Notes: generated by a model not told the origin, from the sequence alone. 12,679 nucleotides of DNA from JBFXAN01 sp050184225 (GCA_050184225.1 JBFXAN010000184.1:1-12679); one strand, 5' to 3'; shown: positions 6,512-12,512, counted from the first letter of the stretch. Numbers and translations: made by a program.

Positions 6512-7295
6512 ACATTTCCCTCGTCGTCTCGGACGGTCCGAAGTCCAGTCCGTCGTACGTTACAGCAATCAAGCACAACCCCTGCGGCGGCGCGGCTGGC
6601 CCTGCCCCATTCGGCTCCGGCGTTTCCAGCCAGTGCTGAAAGCGCTCCGGGGCCAGCTTCCCCCGCCCCACTTCCACGAGCGCCCCGGCCGTCCGCCGTA
6701 CCTGATGCGGGAGGAAGGCCGTACCCTCGATCTCAAATGCGAGCAGCGACCCATCCGCGCGGATGCACGACCGGTTCATTCGCCGTCGCGTGCTGCGTCC
6801 GGGACCGGGCGAGCCGCCGAACGCCGCGAAATCATGCTCTCCTATCAGCATCGCCGCCGCACGCGTCATGTGCGGCACATCCAACGGTTCTCGCACATGC
6901 CACACCTGCCGCCGCAATAGTGGCGAACGCACCGCCGCATTCCAGATGCGATACCGGTACGTCCGGGAGCGGGCCTGCCGCCGTGGGTCAAAGCCCGCCG
7001 GCACAACCACCGCCACCCTAACCGCGATATCCTCCGGCAGCAGCGCGTTCAGCCCGCGACACCAAACCTCGACCGAGTGTCTCGCCTTGGTGTCGAAGGC
7101 CGCCACCTGACCGAGGGCATGAACCCCGCTGTCGGTCCGGCCGGCAAAGGCGGTTCGCACCGGACATCCCGCCAGCCGTTCGATCGCCTCCTCCAGCGTC
7201 GCCTGCACCGACGGCACATTCTGCTGTCGCTGCGACCCACCGTACGCCGTGCCGTCATATTCCAGCAGCAGGGCAATGCGACGGCTCTCGGACAT
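6498..7295 (-). CDS. truA: tRNA pseudouridine(38-40) synthase
   Basis: TruA converts uridines 38-40 of the tRNA anticodon arm to pseudouridine. The protein has 265 residues, normal for the family. RIALLLEYDGTAYGG (6-20) opens the fold. The catalytic Asp is D55 in AGRTDSGVHALGQ (51-63), with Ser where most relatives have Ala. FDPRRQARSRTYRYRI is the RNA-contacting RSR/YRY region, and HDFAAF and FLPHQVRRTAGALVEVG-type segments follow. The usual GWQ after the first strand is GSQ here. I chose ATG at 7295. A GTG directly before it (7298) is an equal alternative, and no clear ribosome site separates them. The 3' end overlaps the rplM start by 14 nt. It lies 45 bp after rplQ without the ecfA genes that often separate these in Gram-positives. 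Confidence 0.96.
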   Translation of the reverse strand: MSESRRIALLLEYDGTAYGGSQRQQNVPSVQATLEEAIERLAGCPVRTAFAGRTDSGVHALGQVAAFDTKARHSVEVWCRGLNALLPEDIAVRVAVVVPAGFDPRRQARSRTYRYRIWNAAVRSPLLRRQVWHVREPLDVPHMTRAAAMLIGEHDFAAFGGSPGPGRSTRRRMNRSCIRADGSLLAFEIEGTAFLPHQVRRTAGALVEVGRGKLAPERFQHWLETPEPNGAGPAAPPQGLCLIAVTYDGLDFGPSETTREMYEDL

Positions 7296-7300
7296 CACGG

Positions 7301-7335
7301 ATCAGGCATCTGGCAACCGAGGCCCGACGCCTGAC
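7301..7335. repeat. Inverted heptad blocks in the rplQ-truA gap
   Basis: Words ATCAGGC and ATCTGGC (7301-7314) are followed after one heptad by GCCCGAC and GCCTGAC (7322-7335), which are the inverted form. This is the shortest of seven such gaps. The spacing is exactly seven bases per word. Confidence 0.65.
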
Positions 7336-7340
7336 GCCTC

Positions 7341-7691
7341 CTACACTAGTTCAATGATCGCCACGTCCGCGCCGTCGCCGAGGCGTTTGCCCAGCTTGAC
7401 GATGCGGGTGTAGCCACCGGGCCGGGTCGCATAGCGCGGCGCGATGTCGGCGAACAGCCGGGCGATCACGTCCTTGTCCGTGACAAAGGCGAGCGCCTTG
7501 CGCCGAGAGTTGAGATCGCCGTGCTTGGCCAGTGTGATCATCTTCTCCGCGATCGGGCGCACTTCCTTCGCGCGTGGCAGCGTCGTCGTGATCCGCTCGT
7601 GAATGAACAGGTCGCGCACCAGGCCGCGAAAGAGCGCCTTCCGCTGGGCGGTCGGCATGTCGAACTTCCGGCCGGAAACTCCGTGTCGCAT
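7341..7691 (-). CDS. rplQ: 50S ribosomal protein L17
   Basis: L17 lies near the peptide exit tunnel of the large subunit. The 116-residue product is full length: MRHGVSGRKFDMPTAQRKAL (1-20) is the conserved start, LFIHERITTTLPRAKEVRPIAEKMITLAKHG (28-58) the core, and RPGGYTRIVKLGKRLGDGADVAIIEL (90-115) the end. The open frame continues 26 codons upstream, but those residues do not resemble L17. The ATG at 7691 has GGAG about eight bases before it, so I chose the shorter form. The upstream extension is simply the repeat-filled gap read in frame. It follows rpoA, the usual order, and precedes truA. Confidence 0.97.
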   Translation of the reverse strand: MRHGVSGRKFDMPTAQRKALFRGLVRDLFIHERITTTLPRAKEVRPIAEKMITLAKHGDLNSRRKALAFVTDKDVIARLFADIAPRYATRPGGYTRIVKLGKRLGDGADVAIIELV

Positions 7692-7703
7692 TGCTTCGCT
7701 CCG

Positions 7704-7767
7704 GTTCCACGTCCATGCTTCCATGTTCCACCTGCGGCAGGCCCGCGTGGAAACAGGAACGTGGAAC
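7704..7767. repeat. Inverted heptad blocks in the rpoA-rplQ gap
   Basis: Four heptads on the theme GTTCCAC (7704-7731) are mirrored by three on the theme GTGGAAC (7747-7767). GTTCCACGT (7704-7712) pairs perfectly with ACGTGGAAC (7759-7767). The block touches the rpoA stop codon. Confidence 0.82.
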
Positions 7768-7768
7768 A

Positions 7769-8839
7769 CTATACCTCTTCTTCTTCGCTGCGGGCCGAGC
7801 CTCGGCCGCGGAGCGCTTCCATCAGGGCGGCGCCGAGGGAGCCAAGCTCCTCGTCCACATCCTCTTCTTCTTCGTCATCGTCGTACTCGCCGGCGGAGGC
7901 GCTGTAGTCGCGGCCGTCGTCCTCGATGAAGCCCATCTCGATCAGCTTCTCCCGCAGCTCGTCGTAGGACTTGCGGCCGAAGTTGCGCAGACCGAGCAGT
8001 TCGTCTTCGCTCTTCTCCAGCACCTGGCCGACCGTCATCAGCCCGCTGCGCTTGAGGCAGTTGTAGGCGCGGACGGAAAGGTTGAGGTCTTCGATCGGCG
8101 TGTTGTAGCGGTCGGGCGCCAGTGCGGAACCGATGCCGTGACCGCGCTCCGGCAGCACCGGCACCGGGCGGCCGAGCTGCGCGAAGTACTGCAACTCGCG
8201 CATCAGGATCTCGGCGCTCTGCGCGACGGCCTCGACCGCCTCCATCGTGCCGTCGGTCCAAACTTCGAGCACGAGCCGATCCTCGCCGGTGCGCAGCGTG
8301 CGCTCGACGTTGTAATGCACCTTGCGGATCGGGGAGAAGATCGCATCGACCGGGATCATGCCGATCGGCATGCCGTTGGCGGCGGTCGCCGGCTGGTAGC
8401 CCTTCCCCTTCTCCACGGTCAGCTCGACGGTCAGGCGGGCATCAGCCGCATCCAGCGTCGCTAAATGCAGTTCCGGGTTGACGATCTCGTAGTCGGCAGT
8501 CGTCTGGATCGCGGCGGCGGTCACCGGACCTTCGCCCTGCGCCTCCAGATAGAGCTTGCCGGATCGATCGGAGAGCGCCCGCAGGCGCAACTCTTTGATG
8601 TTGAGGAGGAACTCGATCGTGTCCTCCTTCATCTTCGGGATAGTGGAAAACTCATGCTCGACTTCGTCGATGCGCACGGCGGTCACAGCCGCGCCGGGCA
8701 GGCTGCTGAGCAGCACGCGGCGGAGGGCGTTACCGATCGTCGTGCCGAAACCCGCCGACAACGGCTCCGCGATTACCCTCGCGTATGTCTCGGTACTCTC
8801 TACAATCTCTAGCTGCGGCATCGTTGACTGGCTGGTCAC
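7769..8839 (-). CDS. rpoA: RNA polymerase alpha subunit with acidic C-terminal tail
   Basis: The alpha subunit dimerises to nucleate RNA polymerase assembly and contacts UP elements and activators. It has 356 residues. The N-terminal domain (about 8-235) includes GTTIGNALRRVLLSSLPGAAV (32-52) and HEFSTIPKMKEDTIEFLLNIK (62-82). The C-terminal domain (about 247-304) contains DLNLSVRAYNCLKRSG (251-266) and LRNFGRKSYDEL (284-295). R257, N260 and K290 match the DNA-binding residues R265, N268 and K298 of E. coli. After the domain comes a tail of about 50 residues with DDDEEEEDVDEEL (320-332), a short helix-like stretch and a final EEEE. The start is GTG at 8839, with a perfect AGGAGG seven bases upstream. 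The open frame extends 32 codons further, but into the repeat-filled gap. It is cotranscribed with rpsD and rplQ. Confidence 0.97.
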   Translation of the reverse strand: MTSQSTMPQLEIVESTETYARVIAEPLSAGFGTTIGNALRRVLLSSLPGAAVTAVRIDEVEHEFSTIPKMKEDTIEFLLNIKELRLRALSDRSGKLYLEAQGEGPVTAAAIQTTADYEIVNPELHLATLDAADARLTVELTVEKGKGYQPATAANGMPIGMIPVDAIFSPIRKVHYNVERTLRTGEDRLVLEVWTDGTMEAVEAVAQSAEILMRELQYFAQLGRPVPVLPERGHGIGSALAPDRYNTPIEDLNLSVRAYNCLKRSGLMTVGQVLEKSEDELLGLRNFGRKSYDELREKLIEMGFIEDDGRDYSASAGEYDDDEEEEDVDEELGSLGAALMEALRGRGSARSEEEEV

Positions 8840-8846
8840 CTGGTGT

Positions 8847-8852
8847 CCTCCT
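8847..8852 (-). promoter_or_regulatory. Ribosome binding site that fixes the rpoA GTG start
   Basis: AGGAGG on the minus strand, 7 nt from GTG (8837-8839). It decides between this start, the far upstream in-frame ATG, and the ATG six codons downstream. Confidence 0.85.
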
Positions 8853-8878
8853 GGACGGGGAAAGGCCATTCCGAATCG

Positions 8879-8932
8879 CGTATTTCGTAGTGCGTACCAT
8901 CGACATCGCCCTGATACGCAACACGAAATACG
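8879..8932. repeat. Inverted heptad blocks in the rpsD-rpoA gap
   Basis: Three CGTANNN words (8879-8899) are mirrored by three words ending in ACG (8912-8932). They create a nested stem: an 11-bp match (8878-8888 with 8923-8933), a 2/2 internal loop, then TGCGTA with TACGCA (8891-8896 and 8915-8920), and an 18-nt loop. Confidence 0.78.
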
Positions 8933-8944
8933 CAACAGCGCGCG

Positions 8945-9574
8945 TTAGCGCGAATAGAACTCGACGATCACGCTTTCGTTGAACGTCTTATCGCCATCCT
9001 GACGGGTCGGCAGCGCGAGCACGCGGCCCGTCATCGCGGCATCATCACGGGTCAGCCACTGCGGCGCCGGGCCGCGATTTCGCATCGACTCGACCAGCAC
9101 CTTGAAGTATTCGCTGCGTCGGCCGCGCTCGGTGAAGCCGATCACATCGCCGGGCTTGACGTGCGCCGAGGCGATATCAGTCTTGCGGCCGTTCAGCGTG
9201 ATATGACCGTGATTGACGATCTGGCGTGCCTGATCGCGCGAATCGGCGAATCCGAGCCGCATGACGACATTGTCGAGACGGGTTTCCAGCAGCCGAACCA
9301 AGTTCTCACCGGTCACGCCCGGCTGGCTGTGCGCCTTCTCGTAGTACGAGCGGAACTGCCGTTCGAGCATGCCGTAGGCGAAGCGGGCCTTCTGCTTCTC
9401 CCGCCACTGGGCACCGCGGTCGGACACCTTGCGCCGTCGCGTCGGGCGCGGGCCGGGTGGGTTCGGCCGCCGCTCGATCGTGCACTTTGGGCCGAGACAC
9501 TTCTCGCCCTTGAGGAACAGTTTCTCGCCGGCCCGCCGGCAGATCCGGCAATCAGCTTCTTTATACCGAGCCAT
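8945..9574 (-). CDS. rpsD: 30S ribosomal protein S4, zinc-binding type
   Basis: S4 is a primary 16S rRNA binder that starts assembly of the small-subunit body and helps decoding accuracy. In some bacteria it is also an autogenous repressor. It has 209 residues, full length. Four cysteines, C9, C12, C26 and C31 (CRIC and CLGPKC), form the zinc site of the C+ form. The S4 RNA-binding fold is seen at RLDNVVMRLGFADSRDQARQIVNHGHITLNGRK, with the family ending NESVIVEFYSR. ATG at 9574 has GGGAG close upstream. It lies between rpsK and rpoA in conserved order, separated from both by gaps filled with heptad repeats. Confidence 0.97.
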   Translation of the reverse strand: MARYKEADCRICRRAGEKLFLKGEKCLGPKCTIERRPNPPGPRPTRRRKVSDRGAQWREKQKARFAYGMLERQFRSYYEKAHSQPGVTGENLVRLLETRLDNVVMRLGFADSRDQARQIVNHGHITLNGRKTDIASAHVKPGDVIGFTERGRRSEYFKVLVESMRNRGPAPQWLTRDDAAMTGRVLALPTRQDGDKTFNESVIVEFYSR

Positions 9575-9592
9575 AATGCTCCCTTTGGTCGC

Positions 9593-9661
9593 GGGAATCG
9601 GGAATCGGGAGTCGGCAATAGGGATAGCTTCACGACTCCCGACTGCCCTTGGCCGATTGCC
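9593..9661. repeat. Inverted heptad blocks in the rpsK-rpsD gap
   Basis: Five heptads on the theme GGGAATC (9593-9627) are followed, after six bases, by four heptads on the theme GACTCCC or GATTGCC (9634-9661). GGGAGTCG (9607-9614) is mirrored by CGACTCCC (9633-9640). Nearly the whole gap is used. Confidence 0.85.
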
Positions 9662-9664
9662 TCG

Positions 9665-10069
9665 TTAGACGCGCCTTCGCTTAGGTGGACGTACACCGTT
9701 GTGGGGAACGGGCGTAACATCACGGATGCTGAGGATCTGGACGCCGGACGCCTGGATGGCGCGGATCGCCGCCTCACGGCCGCTGCCGGGACCCTTCACA
9801 TAGACATCGACCTGCCGCAGACCGTGCTCCATCGCCTGCCGAACGGCCTTCTCTGAAGCCACCTGAGCGGCGTAGGGCGTGCTCTTACGCGAGCCTTTGA
9901 AGTTGCTCGACCCGGCACTGCCCCACGACAGGACGTTGCCGTTGGGGTCGGTGAGCGTGATGATCGTGTTATTGAACGTGCTCTGGACATACGCACGCCC
10001 GCGCGGCACATTCTTGCGCTCGCGACGGCCCCGGGTGCGGCCCCTGCCGCGCTGCTGCCGTTCAGCCAT
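9665..10069 (-). CDS. rpsK: 30S ribosomal protein S11
   Basis: S11 lies on the platform of the small subunit near the mRNA exit and the 3' end of 16S rRNA. It has 134 residues, normal length. The N-terminus is basic (RGRGRTRGRRERKNVPRGRA, 7-26). The core contains FNNTIITLTDPNGNVLSWGSAGSSNFKGSRKSTPYAAQ (32-69) and VYVKGPGSGREAAIRAI (89-105). The family signature DVTPVPHNGVRPPKRRRV closes it (117-134). ATG at 10069 has GGAG upstream within a 16-bp block (10071-10086) that is repeated exactly before rpsM. Its place between rpsM and rpsD is the conserved order. Confidence 0.98.
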   Translation of the reverse strand: MAERQQRGRGRTRGRRERKNVPRGRAYVQSTFNNTIITLTDPNGNVLSWGSAGSSNFKGSRKSTPYAAQVASEKAVRQAMEHGLRQVDVYVKGPGSGREAAIRAIQASGVQILSIRDVTPVPHNGVRPPKRRRV

Positions 10070-10070
10070 T

Positions 10071-10086
10071 TGCTCGCTCCGCTCGC
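10071..10086 (-). repeat. Shared ribosome-site block before rpsK
   Basis: The plus strand reads TGCTCGCTCCGCTCGC, so the mRNA carries GGAG about 7 nt before the start codon. The same 16 bases occur at 10578-10593 before rpsM. Confidence 0.75.
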
Positions 10087-10089
10087 AAC

Positions 10090-10186
10090 CGTTAGCGGTT
10101 AGCTCTTAGCCGTTAGCCATTAACAGTTAGCCGCGTTATTACAGCCTGATCGCTAATGACTAACCGCTAATCGCTAACGGCTAACT
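10090..10186. repeat. Inverted heptad blocks in the rpsM-rpsK gap
   Basis: Six heptads of the form NNTTAGC or NNTTAAC (10090-10131) are mirrored by five of the form GCTAANN, one of them starting with A (10152-10186). About 20 unrelated bases lie between them. This is the clearest case, because phase is kept for six consecutive units. Confidence 0.9.
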
Positions 10187-10192
10187 GCTTTA

Positions 10193-10576
10193 CTACTTCT
10201 TCGCTGTCGACCGGCGCTTGCCGGCCACGGTCTTGCGGACACCGCGACGGGTGCGCGCGTTGGTCCGCGTCCGCTGTCCGTTCACCGGCAGATTGCGACG
10301 ATGCCGGACGCCGCGGTAACAGTTGATCTCGATCAACCGCTGGATGTTCTGACGCACCTCGCGCCGCAGATCACCCTCGACCGTCACATCGCGGTCGATG
10401 ATCTCGCGGATGCGGTTCACCTCATCGTCGGTGAGGTCCCGCACCCGGGTCGAAGGTTCCACCTGCGCCTGCGTAATCACCCGCTGCGCGATCTTCGGAC
10501 CGATGCCGTAGATGTACCGCAGCGAGATATCGATGCGCTTGTCGCGCGGGATGTCCACACCTGCAATGCGTGCCAT
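10193..10576 (-). CDS. rpsM: 30S ribosomal protein S13
   Basis: S13 sits on the head of the small subunit, contacts P-site tRNA and forms a bridge to the large subunit. It has 127 residues, slightly longer than average. MARIAGVDIPRDKRIDISLRYIYGIGPKIAQRV (1-33) contains the helix-two turns-helix. YRGVRHRRNLPVNGQRTRTNARTRRG is the conserved tRNA-proximal region, and KTVAGKRRSTAKK is the basic tail. An in-frame ATG at 10669 would add 31 residues made only of translated repeats. ATG at 10576, with GGAG before it and the MARIAGVDIP opening, is clearly right. Confidence 0.97.
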   Translation of the reverse strand: MARIAGVDIPRDKRIDISLRYIYGIGPKIAQRVITQAQVEPSTRVRDLTDDEVNRIREIIDRDVTVEGDLRREVRQNIQRLIEINCYRGVRHRRNLPVNGQRTRTNARTRRGVRKTVAGKRRSTAKK

Positions 10577-10577
10577 G

Positions 10578-10593
10578 TGCTCGCTCCGCTCGC
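10578..10593 (-). repeat. Shared ribosome-site block before rpsM
   Basis: Identical to 10071-10086 in all 16 bases and placed at nearly the same distance from the start codon. Confidence 0.75.
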
Positions 10594-10594
10594 G

Positions 10595-10665
10595 GGCAAT
10601 CGGCAATGGACAGTCGGCAATGGGAGACCAGACTCTCGATTGCCGATTGCCGATTGCCGATTGCC
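10595..10665. repeat. Inverted heptad blocks in the rpmJ-rpsM gap
   Basis: Heptads GGCAATC and variants (10595-10622) are mirrored by one GACTCTC and four identical GATTGCC units (10631-10665). The block ends four bases before the rpmJ stop codon. The word belongs to the same family as the rpsK-rpsD gap. Confidence 0.88.
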
Positions 10666-10669
10666 GCAC

Positions 10670-10783
10670 TCATCCTTGTCGTTGCTTATGCCGCGGGTTT
10701 TCGCAGATGACCCGGATCACGCCGTGACGGCGGATCACCTTGCACTTTTCACAGCGCGGCTTTACAGACGCCTGAACTTTCAT
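10670..10783 (-). CDS. rpmJ: 50S ribosomal protein L36
   Basis: The smallest large-subunit protein, 37 residues, normal length. Found by translating the gap between infA and rpsM. It reads MKVQASVKPRCEKCKVIRR at the start, then HGVIRVICENPRHKQRQG. The zinc ribbon ligands are C11, C14, C27 and H32 (CEKC ... CENPRH), so this is the zinc-binding form. The ATG at 10783 has only a weak ribosome site (GGTG about 8 nt upstream). Its place between infA and rpsM is the standard one. Confidence 0.97.
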   Translation of the reverse strand: MKVQASVKPRCEKCKVIRRHGVIRVICENPRHKQRQG

Positions 10784-10801
10784 GTTACACCAGGGATACG
10801 C

Positions 10802-10914
10802 TGTCAGCAATCAGGCATCAACCACAACGAAGCGGCCCGGCATTGTTGCCAGTCCGTTCATTGGTACTATCTGCCACTACGTGCGGGCTGATAGTTGATA
10901 GCTGACGGCTGATA
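10802..10914. repeat. Inverted heptad blocks in the infA-rpmJ gap
   Basis: Three heptads on the theme TGTCAGC or CATCAAC (10802-10822) and four on the theme GCTGATA (10887-10914) are complementary and in phase. They are separated by 64 bases in which I see no heptad pattern. The right block runs up to the infA stop codon. Confidence 0.75.
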
Positions 10915-10915
10915 G

Positions 10916-11161
10916 CTACCGAAACCGATATGTGATCCGGCCCCGGGTGAGGTCATACGGCGACAGCTCGACGATGACCTTGTCACCCGGCAGGATCTTG
11001 ATGAAGTGCATCCGGATCTTGCCGGAAATGTGCGCGAGGACGGTGTGGCCGTTGGGCAGCTCCACCTTGAACATCGCGTTCGGCAGCGGTTCGACGACCG
11101 TGCCCTCTACTTCAATTGCTTCTTTCTTCTTGCGTTCGGTCCGCCGCCCTTCAGATACCAT
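10916..11161 (-). CDS. infA: Translation initiation factor IF-1
   Basis: IF-1 binds the A site of the small subunit during initiation. The OB-fold is complete: AIEVEGTVVEPLPNAMFKVELPNGHTVLAHISGKIRMHFIKILPGDKVIVELSPYDLTRGRITYRFR (15-81). The protein is 81 residues long where 72 is usual. The excess is a basic N-terminal leader, SEGRRTERKKKEA. The start is well defined, because a TGA codon lies in frame directly before ATG at 11161. The ribosome site is weak: AAGGAAGG lies rather far upstream. A 211-bp gap with a possible promoter precedes it, so infA may head its own transcript. Confidence 0.97.
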   Translation of the reverse strand: MVSEGRRTERKKKEAIEVEGTVVEPLPNAMFKVELPNGHTVLAHISGKIRMHFIKILPGDKVIVELSPYDLTRGRITYRFR

Positions 11162-11302
11162 TCAGAGTCACCGTGCCTTCCTTATCCGTCGCATGCGTTC
11201 GCGCCATACACCCTCCACATCAGGGTTCCGCGACCAGTCGCACGGGTTGGGAACGAGCGCTCATGTTCTCAACCTGCAAACCGGCCGCACACGCTACCCT
11301 CA

Positions 11303-11308
11303 AGTATA
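11303..11308 (-). promoter_or_regulatory. Possible -10 box upstream of infA
   Basis: TATACT on the minus strand, about 142 nt before the infA ATG in the 211-bp map-infA gap (11162-11372), which lacks heptad repeats. At 17 nt upstream the hexamer is AGCGAC, a poor -35. I see no other strong signal in this gap apart from a small GCGAC/GTCGC hairpin near 11230. Confidence 0.3.
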
Positions 11309-11372
11309 CACCATCTTCACCACTCGTCGCTCGACGTTTCCCGCCTATTTGTGCGTCCGGTGAACGATGAAC

Positions 11373-12122
11373 CTAGGGAAGCGTCAACACTTCCGGACCG
11401 TCCGGTGTCACGGCGACGGTGTGCTCCCAGTGCGCCGAGAGGCTGCCGTCTTTCGTCCGGATCGTCCAATCATCGCCGTCCTTGGTCGTCTCCGCGCTCC
11501 CTAGATTGAACATCGGTTCGATCGCGATCACGAGGCCGGACTTGAGGCGCGTGCCTGACCCGGCCTTGCCGTAGTTTGGAACCTGTGGATCCTCGTGCAT
11601 CTTTCGGCCGACACCATGGCCGACGTATTCGCGGACGACGCCATAGCCCCGGCCCTCGCCAACGCTCTGAACGGCGTGCCCGATGTCGCCGGTGCGGTTG
11701 CCGATCCGCGCGGCCTCGATACCCTGCCACAGCGCCTCACGGCAGGTTTCCACCAGATCGGCGGTGCCGTTCCTCGGTGTGCCGCAGATCACGGTCACCG
11801 CACAATCGCCGACGTATCCGTTCACCGTCGCACCGAGATCGATGCTGACGATATCGCCGTCCCGCATGATGTAGTCGCGGGGGATGCCATGGACGATGAC
11901 ATCGTTGACGCTGACGCACACCGTCGCCGGATAGCCGTGGTAACCGAGGAAGGTCGGCAAGACCTTGCGCCGGCTGTACTCGCGGCGGACCGCCTCGTCC
12001 AACTCGAGGACATTGGTCCCCGGCTTGACCATGGAGACGAGCACCTGAAGCGTCTCGGCGACCACGCGGCCCGCCTGACGCATCAGTTTCAGCTCATCCT
12101 TGCTCTTCAGCGTGATCGCCAT
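11373..12122 (-). CDS. map: Methionine aminopeptidase, type I
   Basis: MetAP removes the N-terminal Met from nascent proteins. It has 249 residues, normal for type Ia. The metal ligands are D95 (SIDLGA), D106 (GDCAVT), H169 (VGHGVGRKMHEDP), E202 (AIEPMF) and E233 (HWEHTVAV). H78 in VHGIP is the catalytic His. The segment VLPTFLGYHGYPATVCVSVNDVIVHGIP (54-81) is typical. I chose ATG at 12122, since MAITLKSKDELKLMRQAGRV is the usual opening. The open frame extends 50 more codons into the gap but encodes nothing like MetAP. The ribosome site is weak (AGAAGA). It follows adk as expected but after an unusually long 382-bp gap. Confidence 0.97.
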   Translation of the reverse strand: MAITLKSKDELKLMRQAGRVVAETLQVLVSMVKPGTNVLELDEAVRREYSRRKVLPTFLGYHGYPATVCVSVNDVIVHGIPRDYIMRDGDIVSIDLGATVNGYVGDCAVTVICGTPRNGTADLVETCREALWQGIEAARIGNRTGDIGHAVQSVGEGRGYGVVREYVGHGVGRKMHEDPQVPNYGKAGSGTRLKSGLVIAIEPMFNLGSAETTKDGDDWTIRTKDGSLSAHWEHTVAVTPDGPEVLTLP

Positions 12123-12504
12123 CGTTCGTACATCTTCTACGGCGGGATGGCCCACCGGGCCGCACGGCCGGCGCTCCGTCCCCTGCTCGCTTCGTAGGCC
12201 CGGCGTCTGTGCACCGCGCGAATGTGCGGAGCGCCGGAGCCTCTCACTGTGCGGCCTCCTGCTCCCCGGCACGCCTGCCGATTCCGCACCCGCTTGGGGC
12301 GCAGAGGCCGGCGGTCAACACAGCGTTTGACCGGCAGCCTCCGTGACCCAGCTTCTACCTCTCCCCCGACCCCTCCCCTCGCAGGGGAGGGGAGCCTGAC
12401 TCAACCGTGGTTTGCCAGTATCTCGTCCGACATGTCCGACGACACGCGCTCAACCATCGCCGGACACGACTCCCCCTTCCTTGCGAGGGAAGGGGGCCGG
12501 GGGG
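12123..12504 (-). other. Long adk-map gap with several potential stems and a repeat pair
   Basis: I find no supportable gene here. From right to left it holds repeat copies D and C, then a 7-bp stem CGGTCAA/TTGACCG (12312-12318 with 12327-12333), and a stem of about 14 bp with one bulge and one mismatch (12253-12267 with 12296-12309). It ends with an 11-bp inverted match CCGGCGCTCCG/CGGAGCGCCGG (12168-12178 with 12227-12237), flanked by GGCCGCAC/GTGCGGCC (12158-12165 with 12249-12256). The last two structures share bases 12253-12256, so they exclude each other. High GC makes chance stems likely. A map leader or attenuator is possible, not shown. Confidence 0.45.
12355..12396. repeat. REP-like palindrome copy C
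   Basis: It begins CTACCT, has a perfect 10-bp stem CCCCTCCCCT/AGGGGAGGGG (12370-12379 with 12383-12392) with loop CGC, and ends in AGCC like copies A and B. Same orientation as copy A. Confidence 0.8.
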
Positions 12505-12512
12505 TTAGGTAG
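12469..12512. repeat. REP-like palindrome copy D, inverted partner of copy C
   Basis: Inverted relative to copy C, 72 bp away. The 9-bp stem is CCCCCTTCC/GGAAGGGGG (12472-12480 with 12488-12496). In reverse complement it begins CTACCT and has a TCGCA loop like copy C. Its outer edge includes the adk stop codon. Confidence 0.78.

Noticed and set aside
6116..7021. 301-codon plus-strand frame
   Set aside because: Antisense to rplM and truA, low-complexity product without family features.
7691..8464. 257-codon plus-strand frame
   Set aside because: Antisense to rpoA and started within the repeat gap. No recognisable motif.
8840..8935. 32-residue N-terminal extension of RpoA
   Set aside because: It reads through the heptad repeats. 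A perfect AGGAGG supports GTG at 8839.
9593..10665. CRISPR array
   Set aside because: The repeat unit is only 7 nt, without unique spacers between units, and in two opposite blocks.
10577..10669. 31-residue N-terminal extension of S13
   Set aside because: It is a translation of the GATTGCC repeats. MARIAGVDIP defines the true start.
12123..12272. 50-residue N-terminal extension of MetAP
   Set aside because: The added residues are Arg/Pro/Ser rich, unlike MetAP, while MAITLKSKDEL at 12122 is the standard opening.
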